Positions 11,091 through 23,915 of a stretch of 64,000 bases of DNA are shown piece after piece (within the stretch, counting starts at the first letter, position 1; the number at the start of each line of letters is the position of its first letter). Location: assembly GCA_006503535.1 (NCBI GenBank), contig QYRS01000011.1:124001-188000 (forward strand). Reading direction: 5' to 3'. This DNA comes from Arthrinium phaeospermum (Eukaryota > Ascomycota > Sordariomycetes > Amphisphaeriales > Apiosporaceae). Both the position numbers and the translations under genes were made by a program. Under the pieces are notes generated by a model, which was given only the letters and a program-made list of their open reading frames with translations, made no database searches and had not been told where the DNA came from.

Positions 11091-13984
11091 GACACTGCAC
11101 GATGGATCCTGGGCGATGGTAGCGTCAGATCAGAGTCGCTGGTTTGGGACACACTGCCGACGGGTACTGTAAACCCAAGATTTCATTTGGACGGTCGCTA
11201 TCTGACCCTAATCTCTCACGAATCACTCGCTTGTCACGATCGCCTGGCAGATAGTTTCGAAGAACACCTTCACTCCAGTCAACTTCACAACACCAACCAG
11301 ATTTTTGCCCCTTTCAGCATGGCAGCAGACGCTTCCTGCATTGCTAGTAGAGCGGGACTTGGCATGCATGCTCTCTTGACACATGCTGCACGCGTACTTT
11401 GAACGAGCCAGTTTTCTGAGCTTAGCGCACGGAACCCCCTCAAATACGATGATAGTCGTAGATGGCAAAAAAAAAATCGCGAGTCGCCTGCAACCTGCAT
11501 GATTCTAAGCAGAGTCCCAATCCAGATTAGGGAAGATACTGTGGTATGATCCTGAGCGAAAAGCTCCAGTTAATATGTGGTGAACGTACAGGCATGGGGT
11601 CTTGCCGCACAGCGAGTGAGGAGAAAACCCCCCGAGCAATAGCGCGTGCAATTGCAGAATCGGCAGGTTTGAGTGCAGGTTGACTCAAATACTTGCGGCG
11701 GCTCGCTGACGTCTGGTTGGCTTAATGTCAATATACCGGAAAGCCAAGACGTCGCCTGCAGTATACATTTCTCCAAGCGAAGAGGGACCGGGCAGGAAAG
11801 GTTGTTCCGGCGCTGGCAGGCCCGGCTCTCGCCCGATGAGCTCCAGGGTTTCAGGTTGTGGCCAGGGCCGTAAAACCGCTTTCCATCGCCCACCATGTGC
11901 GGCGGCCGTTGGTGTTGTACGTATCGTCACAGGCGGCAACGGCGTGCCACCCGGTTGTGAATGTTACGATGATGCGCCGGGTTTCCACTATTCCCACCCG
12001 GATCACCGAAACCGAAGAAACCGAAGATGAGACTACAATCCGGCTATCCGGCACACACGACCCTGGTCCATTGCCCACACTAAAATGCTGCCAAGGCATA
12101 CAGAAGCACGTAGTGTAGAGTCTTGGCTTGGTATGTTTCCAACATTGGAGGACGCGCTACAAAACGGCGATACCCATTGCCCGAAACTCACGTCACATAG
12201 GGTAGAAGTAGATCCTTGATAGGCTAGAGAGGGTAGGAAATGCAAGCCTGCGCCTCATTATCAACGCTGCCCCGTTAGGTGACAAAAGCAACATGATTGG
12301 CCCCCCGGTTTCCAGCCGCCTACCTAGCGTTTAGGACGCCTCTGATTACCAACTTGCCGAGAGAAGTGCGGAATGCTGGCAGCTGGGTCGGCCCTCGCGT
12401 TTCCTCTCCAGCACCATCCATCCACCTGGTCACGAGCCCTCCAGTCCAGAACCCCAGTCCAGAACTCCAGTCCTCTAGAGTAAACCAGGCCATCCATCTG
12501 GGCGGCGTGTCATCAACTCTTGATGTATTCGCCCTTAGGAGATGAGAGGCCTCTGCGTCGTAGACTCACTTTGCATGATGGCATTGACGAGGGCATTACG
12601 ACACAGGCATCTCCGGCAGTTATATCCCCTAAACGTGTCGGGCCTTTTTGCAGTTCGCCAGGCCAATATAGTGAGTTCGATAGACCGAGTTTGTTGACTG
12701 CCTGCCACTAATACGACAGTTGTCTGGTTGCTCGACGTTACTTAGAACTCTGGCAAGCGCACGGAAATAACGTACGGACCAAGCAAAGTCAGTTGGGACG
12801 GTAGGTACTGGCAACAGTGTTGGATTTTTAGCGAACGCCAGCGCTGGTATTGGCTGCGGGACCGCCGAAAATAGCAGCCAGCCTAAAATGCGACAGTAGT
12901 AGTGACGAAATGTAATGTCAACCAAGCCAAGTCAAAGCGAAAAATGCCGTGCTTGACCTCATCTTGCCCGCTCCCACAGTCTGTTTGGAAATACTCGCAT
13001 TACTTAATCAAGTCAACAGAGCCGAGTCTTTTGCCTCTCGCTCACTTACATACCAGTTTTCCAGAAGGAAGAAGAAGAAAAAAACCGGACTGAGATCAGA
13101 CGTGACGGCAATTGCCGACCTACCTACATGCCTACATGTACATAACACTGGATAGTGACAGTGATGCACCACAAATTACCCCTGGGGATTTCAATTCAGG
13201 ATGGGTGACCCCCTCCAGGGCGGCTTACACAGGCGGAGGCGGCTGGCTTGAAGACTCCAAACCCCTTGATCCCCCGCTATCTCTTTTTTTCCTTCAGGTC
13301 AGTGGCCCAGTACCGGCTACGGGTGGCCAGTACCCCTTCCGGTCCACCAGCGCAGAGCACTACCTCGAGCCATGTCCAGGCGTCCGTACAGTGAAGGGTG
13401 CGGGCACGCGATACATTTACATACGGTGCGGGCTTCTCAGGGCCCGGCGCCGCGGAGATATAATGGATGTGGCTAGGACCAGCTTCAAAGAACAAAAAAA
13501 AAAACAGTTCCGAGCTGGGTTGGCGCTCGATGGATACCATCCATCCTCACCACCATCAAGAATTCATTACACAGCGAAGTACATTGATGTAAGTATGTAC
13601 ACATGCCGATAAACAAGCCGGACACTTTGGAGCTAGTGACCGTACCTGAACCCCCCCCCGAATCGACGTTTGAATCAGGGCTACAGTGGAATATCCGCCA
13701 CTAGCCCGCGAAACCGATCAGTTGCCCTGTGTCCGATTGGGCTTTTGTCATCCTGACTCGTATCCAGGTCCACGCCCTGCTACAGTACAGTACATCCCTA
13801 GGCCATCTGCCTCTCTGCCATCTACGCTGGAGACGGTTGGTAAGTAGCTTGTGGCGTGGGCCATCATCCCTCATCCATACTACCTACTTTCTTCTCTCCT
13901 GCATAACACTCACGTTCTGTTACCGCGTAAATTTGCTTGCTTCCAGTTCTTCCTTGACTCGATTTTTACCTCTTCTTTGCATAA

Positions 13985-14000
13985 CCCCCCCCCCCCCCCC
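13985..14000. repeat. C16 homopolymer
   Basis: Sixteen consecutive C within the pyrimidine-rich stretch upstream of the regulator gene. Its exact length is prone to sequencing error. Confidence 0.9.
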
Positions 14001-14513
14001 TGCAAGGTGAACCTGGTAGCCCCAGAGGGGCTCCTACGTACCTCCCAATTTGTTTGGACCCGAATCTCGCCTGCTTACTTGACGTATCTGCATACAGTCG
14101 ATTGATTGATCTCCTTCCTACAGTACTACCTACTTTACTGGCAGGGGATTCTTATTCAACCCCGTCCAAATCTACCTGACCTTTCTCTCTCTCTCACTTC
14201 ACCTACGTAATCGCACATAGAACTTGCGCTACTACCGTCCGCTAGTTCTGTCCTATCCGTACCGTATCTCAAATCCCAATTCCCCCCTGTCTCTAATCCC
14301 GTCCACGTCGAAACTCATCCAGCCAACCTTGGCCTGGCCTGTTCGTTCCACTACCTGACGTTGAACCTACCGCTACTGCCTATTCTCTTTTCTCAATCTG
14401 GTCCATCGGCGACGCTTCTTTCGTACCGGCATCTGTTCCGCTACCACCCAAGCCCAATCCACAAATCAATCTCTCTAGTTTCCTCCCTCGTTCGTACGCC
14501 CTTCCTCACAACG

Positions 14514-14552
14514 CACTCCCACTCCCACCTCACTTCCACTCCCACTCCCACT
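14514..14552. repeat. CACTCC-type hexamer repeat
   Basis: Several near-identical CACTCC units in the presumed leader of the regulator gene, part of a broader pyrimidine-rich tract. Confidence 0.8.
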
Positions 14553-14944
14553 GTACCTACCATTTCGTATTATTTGCGTGTTCTTTTAGGGCGTCCTTTT
14601 GCAATGTGCGGCGGTGTTGGGTCAGTTTAAAACAGCCAAAAACTCTTGCGTCTCCAGTAATTCCCTTACCTGACTGAACAGTGGTCTCGGGTAATCGGCC
14701 CCGGTTAATTCATTTGGGTACCTAGCATCGCAGTCCGGTCCTCCTACGCCTCTCTCTCATGAGCGGGAGGCTGCGATTGTAGGCCCGCGGCAACTCCTGT
14801 CCATTATGCTAGGGAGGCATCTCATGTCGATTATACGAAGCCAAGCACCCCAGAAAGGACGCGCCTTCCCAAGGACGATCCAACAACCCCGCCAACCGTC
14901 CTCATTCGAGGGAGACGGCTACCCCCACCCAACCGACTCTAGCC

Positions 14945-17900
14945 ATGCCTCCCTCATCACAACACTCGCAGACTCTCGCCTCGGTCCCCGAGTCCCCCAT
15001 TAAGGGCGAGAACGTCGATGTCCCAGACCTCGACCTATCCGAAGTCGAGGACCTTTCCGATGGTCAGTCCGAAGATGAGTCCTCTGCTCCATCGCAGCAG
15101 AAGGGCAAGGGCGTCGATAACGGCGAAAACCCGTCAGCACCACTACAGAAACGGCGAAGGGTCACAAGGGCCTGTGACGAGTGTCGGAGGAAGAAGATCA
15201 AGTATGTCAACGAGAAATGACCCAGCGCTTCCCCGAGGCGCGTTAAAGGAAGGACATGCGCTCGATGCGCGCCACGCCCACCGCCAGACGCGCCAGATGC
15301 CACCGCCAGATGCGATCGTATCACTAACCTTGGATGTATAGATGTGATGGCAAGCAGCCGTGTACTCACTGTCAGGTCTACAGCTATGGTAATTAGCCCC
15401 CCAATTCCAGAACTCGTTCATCTGTATGTAGCTTGTTTGTTGACCCCGGCTGCAGAATGCACCTACGACAAGCCCTCCAACCGCCGGAGGAATCCCGCGC
15501 CCCAATACATAGAAGCGCTAGAGAGCAAGCTACAGCGCGCAGAAATGCTGCTTCGCAAGTTCATGCCTGACGTGGACCTTAACGACCCCAGCCTCGACCC
15601 TTCGGTACAACAGGAATTTCGTATGCGAGATAAGGCTAGAACACAACGACAGCGGCTCGTACTGGATGACACATCCTCGAGCTCCTCTTCGATGCTGAGT
15701 GGACAGATGATGTCCATGATCCCAACCCTAGGCTCGCTCGATCTCAATGACAAGGGGGACTACGACTTTCACGGCGTCTCCTCAGGGGCGGTGTTCTTTC
15801 GAAGAATGAAGGACCACTTTCGTACGCTTCTGGGCCGCGACTACCAGGTTCCCATGCACGCCCGCGGCCGGAGGTCCGGTAATATTCTTGGGCTTGATTC
15901 TCCGAGGTCGTCAATGACTTCACGGTGGGACATACCGACAACGAGCACTAATATATACGACATGCCTCCAGTCGATGTCGCGCGGACTCTGTGCTCATAC
16001 TCGCTGAATTACGCGACCTGCCTGCTGCGCATTGTGCACATTCCATCCTTCTTGACCATGCTGGAAGGTCTATACGCTAAACCCACACACGAATACGATC
16101 GCGAAGACAACAAAAATCTGGCCCTTGCGTACTCTGTTATGGCTCTCGGGTGTATGTACAACGTGCCGGATGGAAAGGACACGAAAAGCAAACCTTCGCC
16201 TTATGAGCTGGCTATAGAACAAGGGTATGTCGAAATCACTGCAAAACATTCTACATTTTGTGCTAATACAATATGAACAGCTTGAAGTACTATTCCTCCG
16301 CCAGAATATTACTGAACGATCCCACGGAGTGTCGAGATCTCGCATCTCTCCAAGCGCTTTTGTTCCAGATTTTCTTCATCCAGTCCATGTCAGATCTGAG
16401 CACCTGCTATGGTTTTGTCGGGATTGCGTTACGGTCCGCATTGCGAATGGGATTGCATCGAAACCTGTCCAATCTCAAATTCAATCCCATCGAGACGGAA
16501 TCAAGACGACGGGTCTTTTACGTATGCCGACAGCTGGACATATATGTTTCTGCACTGCTCGGGTTTCCTATGCTTCTCAACGACGACGACGTTGACCAAC
16601 TCCTGCCAACGCCAGTCAATGACGAGTATATCACCAAAGACGGTATTCTCCCCGTACCGCCTGGAACACCGTCTTTCTTCGAGGCTTTCAACGCACACTC
16701 CCGACTCATGGATATTTTAAGTCAGATCATTCGGCAGGTGTACCCTCTGAAGGGAATGGACAATGCTGAAGAAGGAACCCAATCCAGTGCATCCTACATG
16801 ATCAAGTACTCGAAAATCAAAGAGATGGAAAAGAAGCTCCAGGAATGGTACGAGGAACTTCCCGTTGTCTGGCGGCCGAATTCGTCAGGTACGGAAGAGG
16901 TTCTGCGGGTCCGAAACCTGCTTCGTTTTGCCTACGCGCATGTACAGATGGTGCTGTATCGACCGTTTCTACACTACGTTTCCCCGAGGATCTCGACAGG
17001 CAAAAAGGTCGACGACCGCGCATATGCCTGCGGCGCAGCTGGTATCAGTGTTGCCCGCAATATCATGCAGATAGGGACCGAGATGCGAAAACAGGTTTCA
17101 TTGGTTGGACCCTATTGGTTCACTTTCTTCACCGAGTTTTTTGCCATTATATCCCTGATCTTTTTCATCTTGGAGAACAAGGAGAAGCCCGGTGTTGTGG
17201 ATCTCATGGCAGACGCTACGGCGGGAAGGGAGATGATCAGCAAGCTTGCACCGAAGAGCATGGCGGCAGATCGCATCAGCAATGCGCTCAATGTAAGTCT
17301 TTCTTGTCTTGGTGTCTACGAACCGGTCTAACAACTACCCCAGATTCTTTTCGAGGGGCTCCCTGACGATCTGAAGAAAGCCAGAGTTAAGCCCTCTGCG
17401 CCCTCAAAGAAGCGTTCAGCTCCCGGCGCAAAAGGCGGTGCTATTGCTACCCCATCGCCACCGGTTCTGCATACGAGAACGCACCGTCGAAAAGACGACA
17501 CCAGCCGGTCAAGAAGTGGCTCAGCCAAGCCAGTCAGATCATCTGTTGGGCCGGGCTCATCTCACGTGTTCCCCGACGTCATGGGGGGTATCCAAACCCA
17601 GGACCTTGGATCCTCGAACTTCTCCCCGACAATCCAATCCATGTCGCCCTTGGAGCTGGCATCGGCAACCAGTAACAATGTGGACGCATACTCGACGAAT
17701 GGCATGCACCAACAAACACACCACAACATGCACCACGGGACGCCTGGTGACATGAATTCTTTGAGTCGACTTGGAGGTATGGTGTTTCCCCCGGAGGATC
17801 CCCTTGCGTATCCCCATCAGCCGCGATCCGACTTTGGTTTCCAACAACATATGAGCCCCTCGCTCAACCCGGTGGTCAGCCACGCTCCCGATCCGTCCCA

Positions 17901-18195
17901 GTACTTCACGACGACGGGTCCATATGACGGCATCGAAGGCCAATTAATGGGTCCACTTCCCCCTTACCTCATGCAGACGCAGAGTCAATCGGTATTCGAT
18001 TTTCCGACGCAGATGTATTCGGATCCGATGTTCCTGCCGATGCAACCCAGCCGGCCGCCGCCCCAGGCGCCGCCAACACAGCGTCTTTCGAGCCTCCAGC
18101 AGCGGCAGCTGGCAGCGCAAAATCGACAGCACGATACGACGCTGGAGACGTTTGCAAACACGCCGTGGTCTGGTATTTTCCCACACCTGGACTAG
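14945..18195 (+). CDS. Zn(II)2Cys6 transcription factor with fungal-specific regulatory domain
   Basis: Five exons: 14945-15201, 15342-15388, 15456-16224, 16281-17292 and 17344-18195. They encode 978 aa and all introns are GT-AG. An acidic Ser-rich N-terminus precedes a binuclear zinc cluster with cysteines at 77, 80, 87, 93, 96 and 103 (C-x2-C-x6-C-x5-C-x2-C-x6-C), assembled across exons 1-3. A basic linker (NRRRNPAPQY) and a short heptad-like helix (IEALESKLQRAEMLL) suggest dimerisation. The fungal_trans domain spans roughly residues 330-650 (SSARILL, MGLHRNLSNL, ESRRRVFYVCRQLDIY). The C-terminal 280 residues are low complexity, rich in Pro, Gln, His and Met, a likely activation region. The zinc cluster resembles those of CTF1/FarA-type lipid regulators, but the rest does not clearly assign it, so the target pathway is unknown. 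The very long upstream region suggests complex control. Confidence 0.9.
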
Positions 18196-19398
18196 AATGA
18201 AGCGCATATAGATACCCTGAGCGATTTGACAAAAATAGGGAACGGAGTTTGGTGGCAACCCAGGCGGATCATTGGGGTGCTTGACCGGTCAAGTTGGCCG
18301 GCAAGAAACCTCGGGGAAACAAGGAAACGGGGCCAAATGTACAGTTTATTCGGAGTATACAAAAGTTCGTCTACGGATGACGATCTTTGAGTTGTGGCCA
18401 CGTGCATAGGATACGTGACCGGAGAGGAAGAAGACGAAGCGTGGTTGCCGGTGCATTGCTCCAAGGGCCCCGCCAGGCTGTTCGGCGGTCCAGGGACTGC
18501 CAATGAAGAATTGGCAAGTACCGGAAGTCGCGCTCCGGTAGGTGTGGATTGTCAACAACGACGCACGTTAGTGTACATTATATACCTTGCCAGTGAACTC
18601 GAAGGGTTGCTCGAGGCACAGGTAGCATCGCATCATGGCTGGCAGTTCGGTTTTGTTTGTCTTGTGGCCATTTGGCTGGCAGGGTTCAACCAAGTCAACG
18701 AGACTGATATCTGGCATTTGAAATACAAGCCTGATCAGACCGCCACTGCGTTTTCCAATGTCCGCTCAGGTGATATGGCCCCCCAAATGGCGGCTCAACT
18801 GTGGTGTTAGTTGCCAGGGAAAATCCATCCATGATAAAGCGAAAGCGATTGATTTCAACAAGCATTGGGGCTGGCATGATATACCTTTTGTCAGGTATGC
18901 TAATAAATCCAGACACAATGTGACACCTGTATTTAGATACTATGCAATCATTTTATCAATACCTACCAGCTCGTTGACCCGTAATGGTAATGTTATCATC
19001 ATCAAATTGTTTAATGATATGGAATGCATCGACCGTGGTTTCTACCGTGGTTGGTAATGCAGGGACCTAGCAGTGATCGGTTTACCCCGGCCGATTAGAA
19101 ACAACGTCGTCTCCAAAGCGGACCACCTCGCCTCCAACTACCTGTAATCAATCAGATGCCACTTGGGTACCTATTTGAAGCATCCAATGGTTAAAGCACC
19201 TGCCGATTACAGCTTCCGAACACAGCATACATTAGGTATCACCCCAGCATACAGGTAAAGATACCTCATCAACGCAACCTAACTTATTTGGCTCCTCCTG
19301 TTGTCAATCCAGTCGAACTACTTTAGGTACTCTTGTTATCAGGTGCTGAATTGGCCAAAGAACTCCATCCGTCGCCCACCGACGACTAACCGTCAAGC
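18196..19398. other. Intergenic region between regulator and aminopeptidase genes
   Basis: About 1.2 kb with no supported gene. It includes the regulator 3' end and the aminopeptidase promoter; the part after about 18.9 kb is AT-richer. Confidence 0.5.
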
Positions 19399-21186
19399 AT
19401 GGAGGCTGCTATTGACTACGATATCGTCTCGATTGATGAGTTCGATGCCCTGTAGGTAGTGGCATACAGAAAGGCATTGTGGTCAGCAGAGATTGGCTGA
19501 CTCAAGAAACAACATGTATGCAGTGCTATTGAACTCAGAACACCATTGAGCACCAGATATCCTGGTAAGTTGTCGGTATTGCTATACTTTCAGGGTATCA
19601 TCGCCGTAGGCGTCTAACACATCGTTCTTGCCCGTCACCCAGCCAAAGAGCATGCGAAGAAGGTCACCAAACACCTAGGCGTCAAGAATGGCCTTGTCTA
19701 TTTGCCTGGCAAAGGCGTGTCGCAATGGGAGGATTCCGACATGGGCCCACCATTCCGACAGCGCCGCTTGTAAGTTGCCCTCGAAGAATCATCGATCCGA
19801 AGAGGCTGACAGCATCCCAGCTTTTATTATATAAGCGGTGCTGATTTCCCGGGCTGCGCTGTCACGTACGATATCGGCGCCGACAACCTCACACTCTGGG
19901 TCCCCTACACACCGCCTTCCTTGATCCTCTGGTTCGGCACGACGCCGACGCCGGATGAATGCCTCGCCAAGTCGGATCTGGATAACGTAAAGTACATCTC
20001 GGGCCTACCTGCGTACCTGAACTCTACAGTCAGCGAGGTCGGCTCCCTCTATGTGCTGCGCGCTGAGCAGATCCCCAAGTCTTTGAGCCTCGGGCTGCTC
20101 AAGCCCTCCATCAAGATCGACACGAGCTCCCTGTTGCCCGCCATGGCTGAGGCCCGCGTGGTCAAGACGGAGTACGAGGTGGCCATGATCCGCCGCGCCA
20201 ACGACATCTCGTCGGCGGCGCATCGGGCCGTGTGCGAGGAATTCCGGCACTACACGAACGAGTGTGAGGTCGAGGCCACTTTCCTGCAGACCTGCATCGC
20301 CGAAAACGCTCACATGCAGGCGTACCCCGTCATCGCCGGCGCGGGCCCCAACGCCGCCACGCTCCACTACGACGCCAACGACCAGCCGCTCGACGGGCAC
20401 CAGCACCTCGTCCTCGACGCGGGCGCCGAGTGGCAGTGCTACGCCTCGGACGTGACCCGGACCCTGCCCGTCGGTGGAAAGTTCACCAGGGAGGGCAAAG
20501 CCGTACACGACGTTGTCACGCGCATGCAGAACGAGTGTATCGACATGATCGCCCCGGGCACTGGCTTCCGCGACATGCACCTCCACGCCCACCGTGCCGC
20601 GACCCGGGAGCTCCTGAAGCTGGGGATTCTGCGCCGCGGCTGTGACGACGACGACAAGACTGCCGATGTGACGACCGAGGAGGAGGCGGTGCAGAAGATC
20701 CTCGCGAGCGGCGTGAGCAGTGCCTTCTTCCCGCACGGGCTGGGCCACCACGTTGGGCTCGAGGTTCACGACGTGGCCGGCAAGCAGCGGCTCATGTCGA
20801 GCGTTTCCCCCTGGATTGTGGGCAGCCGGAAGAACAAGCGGGACATCGTTTTGCGCGAGGACCTCGTCTACATGATCCAATCGTCTATTGCTACTGCTGC
20901 TACTGCTGCCGGTACTACTTCAAACGTCCTTGGCCGCCCCCTGGAACCCGGCATGGTCGTGACGGTGGAGCCCGGCATCTACTTCTGCCGCGAGTACATC
21001 GAGGCGTACTACTTGAGCAAGCCCGATCTGGCTCGCTACATCGACACCGCGGTGCTCGACCGCTACTGGGACGTCGGCGGGGTGCGCATCGAGGACTGCA
21101 TCCTTGTCACCGAGGACGGGTACGAGAACCTGACGACGGCGCCCAAGGGGGAGGAGATGCTCAAGATTATCAATGGGAAAAACTAG
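19399..21186 (+). CDS. Xaa-Pro aminopeptidase (peptidase family M24B)
   Basis: Four exons: 19399-19451, 19524-19564, 19643-19769 and 19821-21186, giving 528 aa with all junctions in phase. An N-terminal AMP_N domain (FYYISGADFPGCAVTYD) is followed by the pita-bread catalytic domain. The five dinuclear metal ligands are all present: D273 (LVLDAG), D284 (ASDVTR), H383 (GLGHHVG), E457 (VEPGIY) and E498 (RIEDCI). The enzyme releases the N-terminal residue from peptides with proline in position two and is cytosolic (no signal peptide). It belongs to the fungal PEPP-type group, whose members start with a DYD-VS-DEFDAL motif, seen here in exon 1. An insert of about 20 residues with a DDDDK run (near 352-358) is unusually acidic. 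Tail-to-tail with the lectin receptor gene. Confidence 0.94.
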
Positions 21187-21555
21187 ATGACGGATGATAG
21201 GGGCTTGCATACCCTGCTTGTCGTTGTCGTTAGCAAATGTGATTTGAGGGCGTATTGTCTGGTTATCTATAACGTTGTCATATCAGCACGCAGAAGAGCT
21301 ATAGCCGGCGGGTCTTGGAATTGTCACAGATTGGAAGGGATTTCAGCATTCATCTCACAATGGCTCTCCATGCAAACCGACCGAAATGTGAAAATGGTAT
21401 GTTCAATTGCGCTTATCGAGAGAAAGAAATTATTGATCATGGACTGTGCTCGTGGTCATAAAACGTCGTCTTGTCCACGTCCCTCAAATATACAAACAAC
21501 ATCGCTGAGCCATGCCTTGTATGTCTGTTACTTTTTTCACATTCTCTCTGCGTAA

Positions 21556-21586
<31 letters not shown>

Positions 21587-21622
21587 TCTCTTCTCAGCTT
21601 CTTAGGGGTATCATTCGCCAGT
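21187..21622. other. Convergent 3' intergenic region
   Basis: 436 bases between convergent stop codons, including a CT-repeat tract. No gene is seen. Confidence 0.5.
21556..21579. repeat. (CT)12 microsatellite
   Basis: Twelve CT units followed by a degenerate CT/TTTC tail, in the presumed 3' UTR of the minus-strand lectin gene. Confidence 0.9.
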
Positions 21623-23046
21623 CTATAGGTACTTCTTCGGCGAAGTCTTCTTTCGCTCGTACAAGATGTACGCAGCGACCAACATGATCTGTGTCCCAAT
21701 GATGACGAAGATGAGAGTCCCGTGCCGCGGCGTGGTCTGGACTGCCACGTGCTCCAGCATAGTGCCATGCGAGTCGCCCAAGAGCCGCTTGATGTTGGCT
21801 TCCGAGTCGGCAATCTTGCGCGTGACGTCGTTCCTGAAGTTGTTCATGTCGCGCTCAAACGTGCTCAGCTGATTCTGGAGCCCCTCGAGGCGGTCGAGCT
21901 TGCCTAAGAGCATCTTGACGTCGTGGATGGACGACGACGTCTCCTCGTGGCGCTTCTCGCCGATGGTGCCGTGCGACGCCACGGTGCGGAAGATGGTCGA
22001 GAGGTGGTGGTTGATGCTCTGGATGCGGTTGTGGAGGTCGGCAAACTGCGCCTTGGTGCTAGTAATCGAGTCGGCCGACTGGTCGGGGATGACATCGTCG
22101 AAGGGCTCGTTTGCGCCATTGCCTCCGCGCGGCATGTTCTTCTCGCCGTTGTAGCCGCCCCGGTTGATGACGACCTGCTCCTGCTGCTGCTGCTGCTGCT
22201 GACCTTGGTTTTGTTGGGATGGAGGAGCTTCACCCTGCGCGCCGAGGTTTTCGGTCATGACCACCATCTTGAAGACCTCGAAGGAGTCCGGATTGTCGGC
22301 ACTCGCCGCGGTTATGCCGAAGTTGTAGCCGGTCGGCAGGCTGACCTTGTCGGTCTCAAAGCAGAGCCGACCGTCGATCTCGACCTTGAAGCTGTTGTGG
22401 CCCTGGCGCAGCTTGATCTGCGACGGCCGGCCCAGGTTGCGGTAGCTGTAGTCGCAGTGGCCGAACGCCAGGCTGTCGACGCTCGGCTGTGTTCGGTAGT
22501 CGGTCGTCCCGTCGTTCAGGAACCCGCGGATCATGCCTGCGCCTCCCCCGTAGCGGTCAACTACCAACGCCAGACCTTCGAAGCGGTTGACGGTGTAGAT
22601 GCTCGCGGATCCCACATCTTGCGCTCCCCGCCGGACCAACCAGATGTTGAAGTTTCCGCTCCCCCGCTCGGGCCCGTTGGCCCTAAAGTCAACATCGGCG
22701 ACCCATTGGTTGTACTGGTTCGGGTTGTCGCCCCATACAGCGCCTCTGGCGTTTCCGGGCGAGGGCTGGGTAAGGATGACTTTGTTGGAGAGGATCTCGG
22801 GGGTGTTGGGTTGTCCCTGTAAGGAGAAACCGGGTACCGATTGTTGGCCATGGGGGTTTATCCTATGTGGCCACAGAATGTAAGCTTGAGACGTCCAAGG
22901 GGACGTGGCAAGGGTTCCCGGCTGTATGTTTACCTTCCACTATAGCCAAAGCTGAGGCTGTCTACAAGAAAGTTCTGTGCGGCCTCTGCTGAACCTGCAG
23001 CTGCGGCCAGGCAGGCAGCTAGTACCGAGGGAGCTGTTCGGCGCAT
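21623..23046 (-). CDS. L-type lectin ER-Golgi cargo receptor (Emp46/47, ERGIC-53 type)
   Basis: Two exons, 22934-23046 and 21623-22862, give 450 aa. The N-terminus is a signal peptide (MRRTAPSVLAACLAAAAG), then the lectin domain begins FLVDSLSFGYSGRINPHG across the exon junction and runs to about residue 250, including AVWGDNPNQYNQW and LAFGHCDYSYRNLG. A polyglutamine stretch encoded by a CAG repeat and a coiled coil (about 310-400) follow, the latter probably for oligomerisation. One C-terminal membrane helix (LIFVIIGTQIMLVAAYILY) leads to a short cytosolic tail ending KKYL, a KKxx COPI retrieval signal. The topology and tail fit a cargo receptor that cycles between ER and Golgi and binds high-mannose glycoproteins. 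It is divergent from ALG8, which helps build those glycans. Confidence 0.93.
22181..22201 (-). repeat. Coding (CAG)7 polyglutamine microsatellite
   Basis: Seven CTG units on the plus strand, read as CAG on the coding strand. They encode a polyglutamine linker between the lectin domain and the coiled coil of the cargo receptor. Confidence 0.9.
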
Positions 23047-23915
23047 GGTTTATGGCGATCCAGCACCGTCTGGGAGAAGAAGAAAGAAAAGGGAACGATA
23101 TGAAGCTCGGGAGAAGCTGCAGGGCAAGAGAAGCAATTGGGGAAAAGGCAATAAATCGCTTCAACAAATACTGGGTAGTGGTGTTGGTGGATTGGGACTG
23201 GCCAGTTTTATGTTAAGACCCCTGCCAGATATGGGTTGTCTGGAAGTGTGGGCTGAGGACACTTTGCTCGTAATTGAGCCGAATACCTAGACTGACTGAG
23301 CTGCGCCGAATTACTTAGCACGGCGGGAGGGTGGAAGGGTGACAGCTTGTCAGGCCATGCATGTACCCTCCAGCAGACAGGCCAGGGTCGTTTCGCCTGC
23401 AATGGCCTTCCAATGTCTGATGGAAAAAATACAGGATCAATGCTGGTGGGATATCGGGAGCGATGGTGGCCCAAGATGCGAAAGTCGAGGCTGTTGGTTA
23501 TACTGGTGCATGCTCCGTGCCAGGAACCGTCGCGGACGGCGGATGTACTTCTTGCTGGTTGTAGCTGAGACAATGGAATTGGGTGATTGAGATTATCTGG
23601 GGTAAGCTGTGATCCAAATTTGGGTGCGAGCACATGCGCTGTTCCAGCCTAATGCAAGGCAAAGTACACTCGTACCCTTGCAAGCTATACCTGACCCCTG
23701 TCATCGGCGCTTGCTGATCCCGACCTACAGGCACAATTATTCCTTGTCAACACCACAAATTAAGGAGGAGCAGCGCTGTCACTCAACGGCACTCTCCAGA
23801 GCAGAAAAATAAAAAGGCTGTCTGGCCAAAGTCACTGCGTCAATCGATTGAGCTGCGCCCGCCTCCATTGACAAGTCCATGGCTAGATGACGCCTTCTTC
23901 AATGACACTATCACC
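23047..23915. promoter_or_regulatory. Divergent promoter region shared by lectin receptor and ALG8
   Basis: 869 bases between two outward-facing start codons. No coding signal is seen. Both genes serve N-glycoprotein biogenesis, so a shared regulatory region is plausible, but no unfolded-protein-response element was identified with confidence. Confidence 0.45.

Larger units (their letters stand above)
10560..14944. other. Long gene-poor gap between csn1 and a regulator gene
   Basis: About 4.4 kb without a convincing gene. The first part holds the csn1 promoter and an A18 run. The middle (11.1-13.6 kb) has only short frames with no motifs. From about 13.8 kb to 14.9 kb the plus strand becomes strongly pyrimidine-rich, with a C16 run and CACTCC repeats, as in long transcribed 5' leaders of fungal regulator genes. 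Short upstream frames occur, for example an ATG at 14806 whose 65-codon frame overlaps the regulator start at 14945. Confidence 0.5.

Noticed and set aside
20005..20880. 291-codon minus-strand open frame
   Set aside because: Antisense to the M24 aminopeptidase, whose five metal ligands confirm the plus strand as coding.
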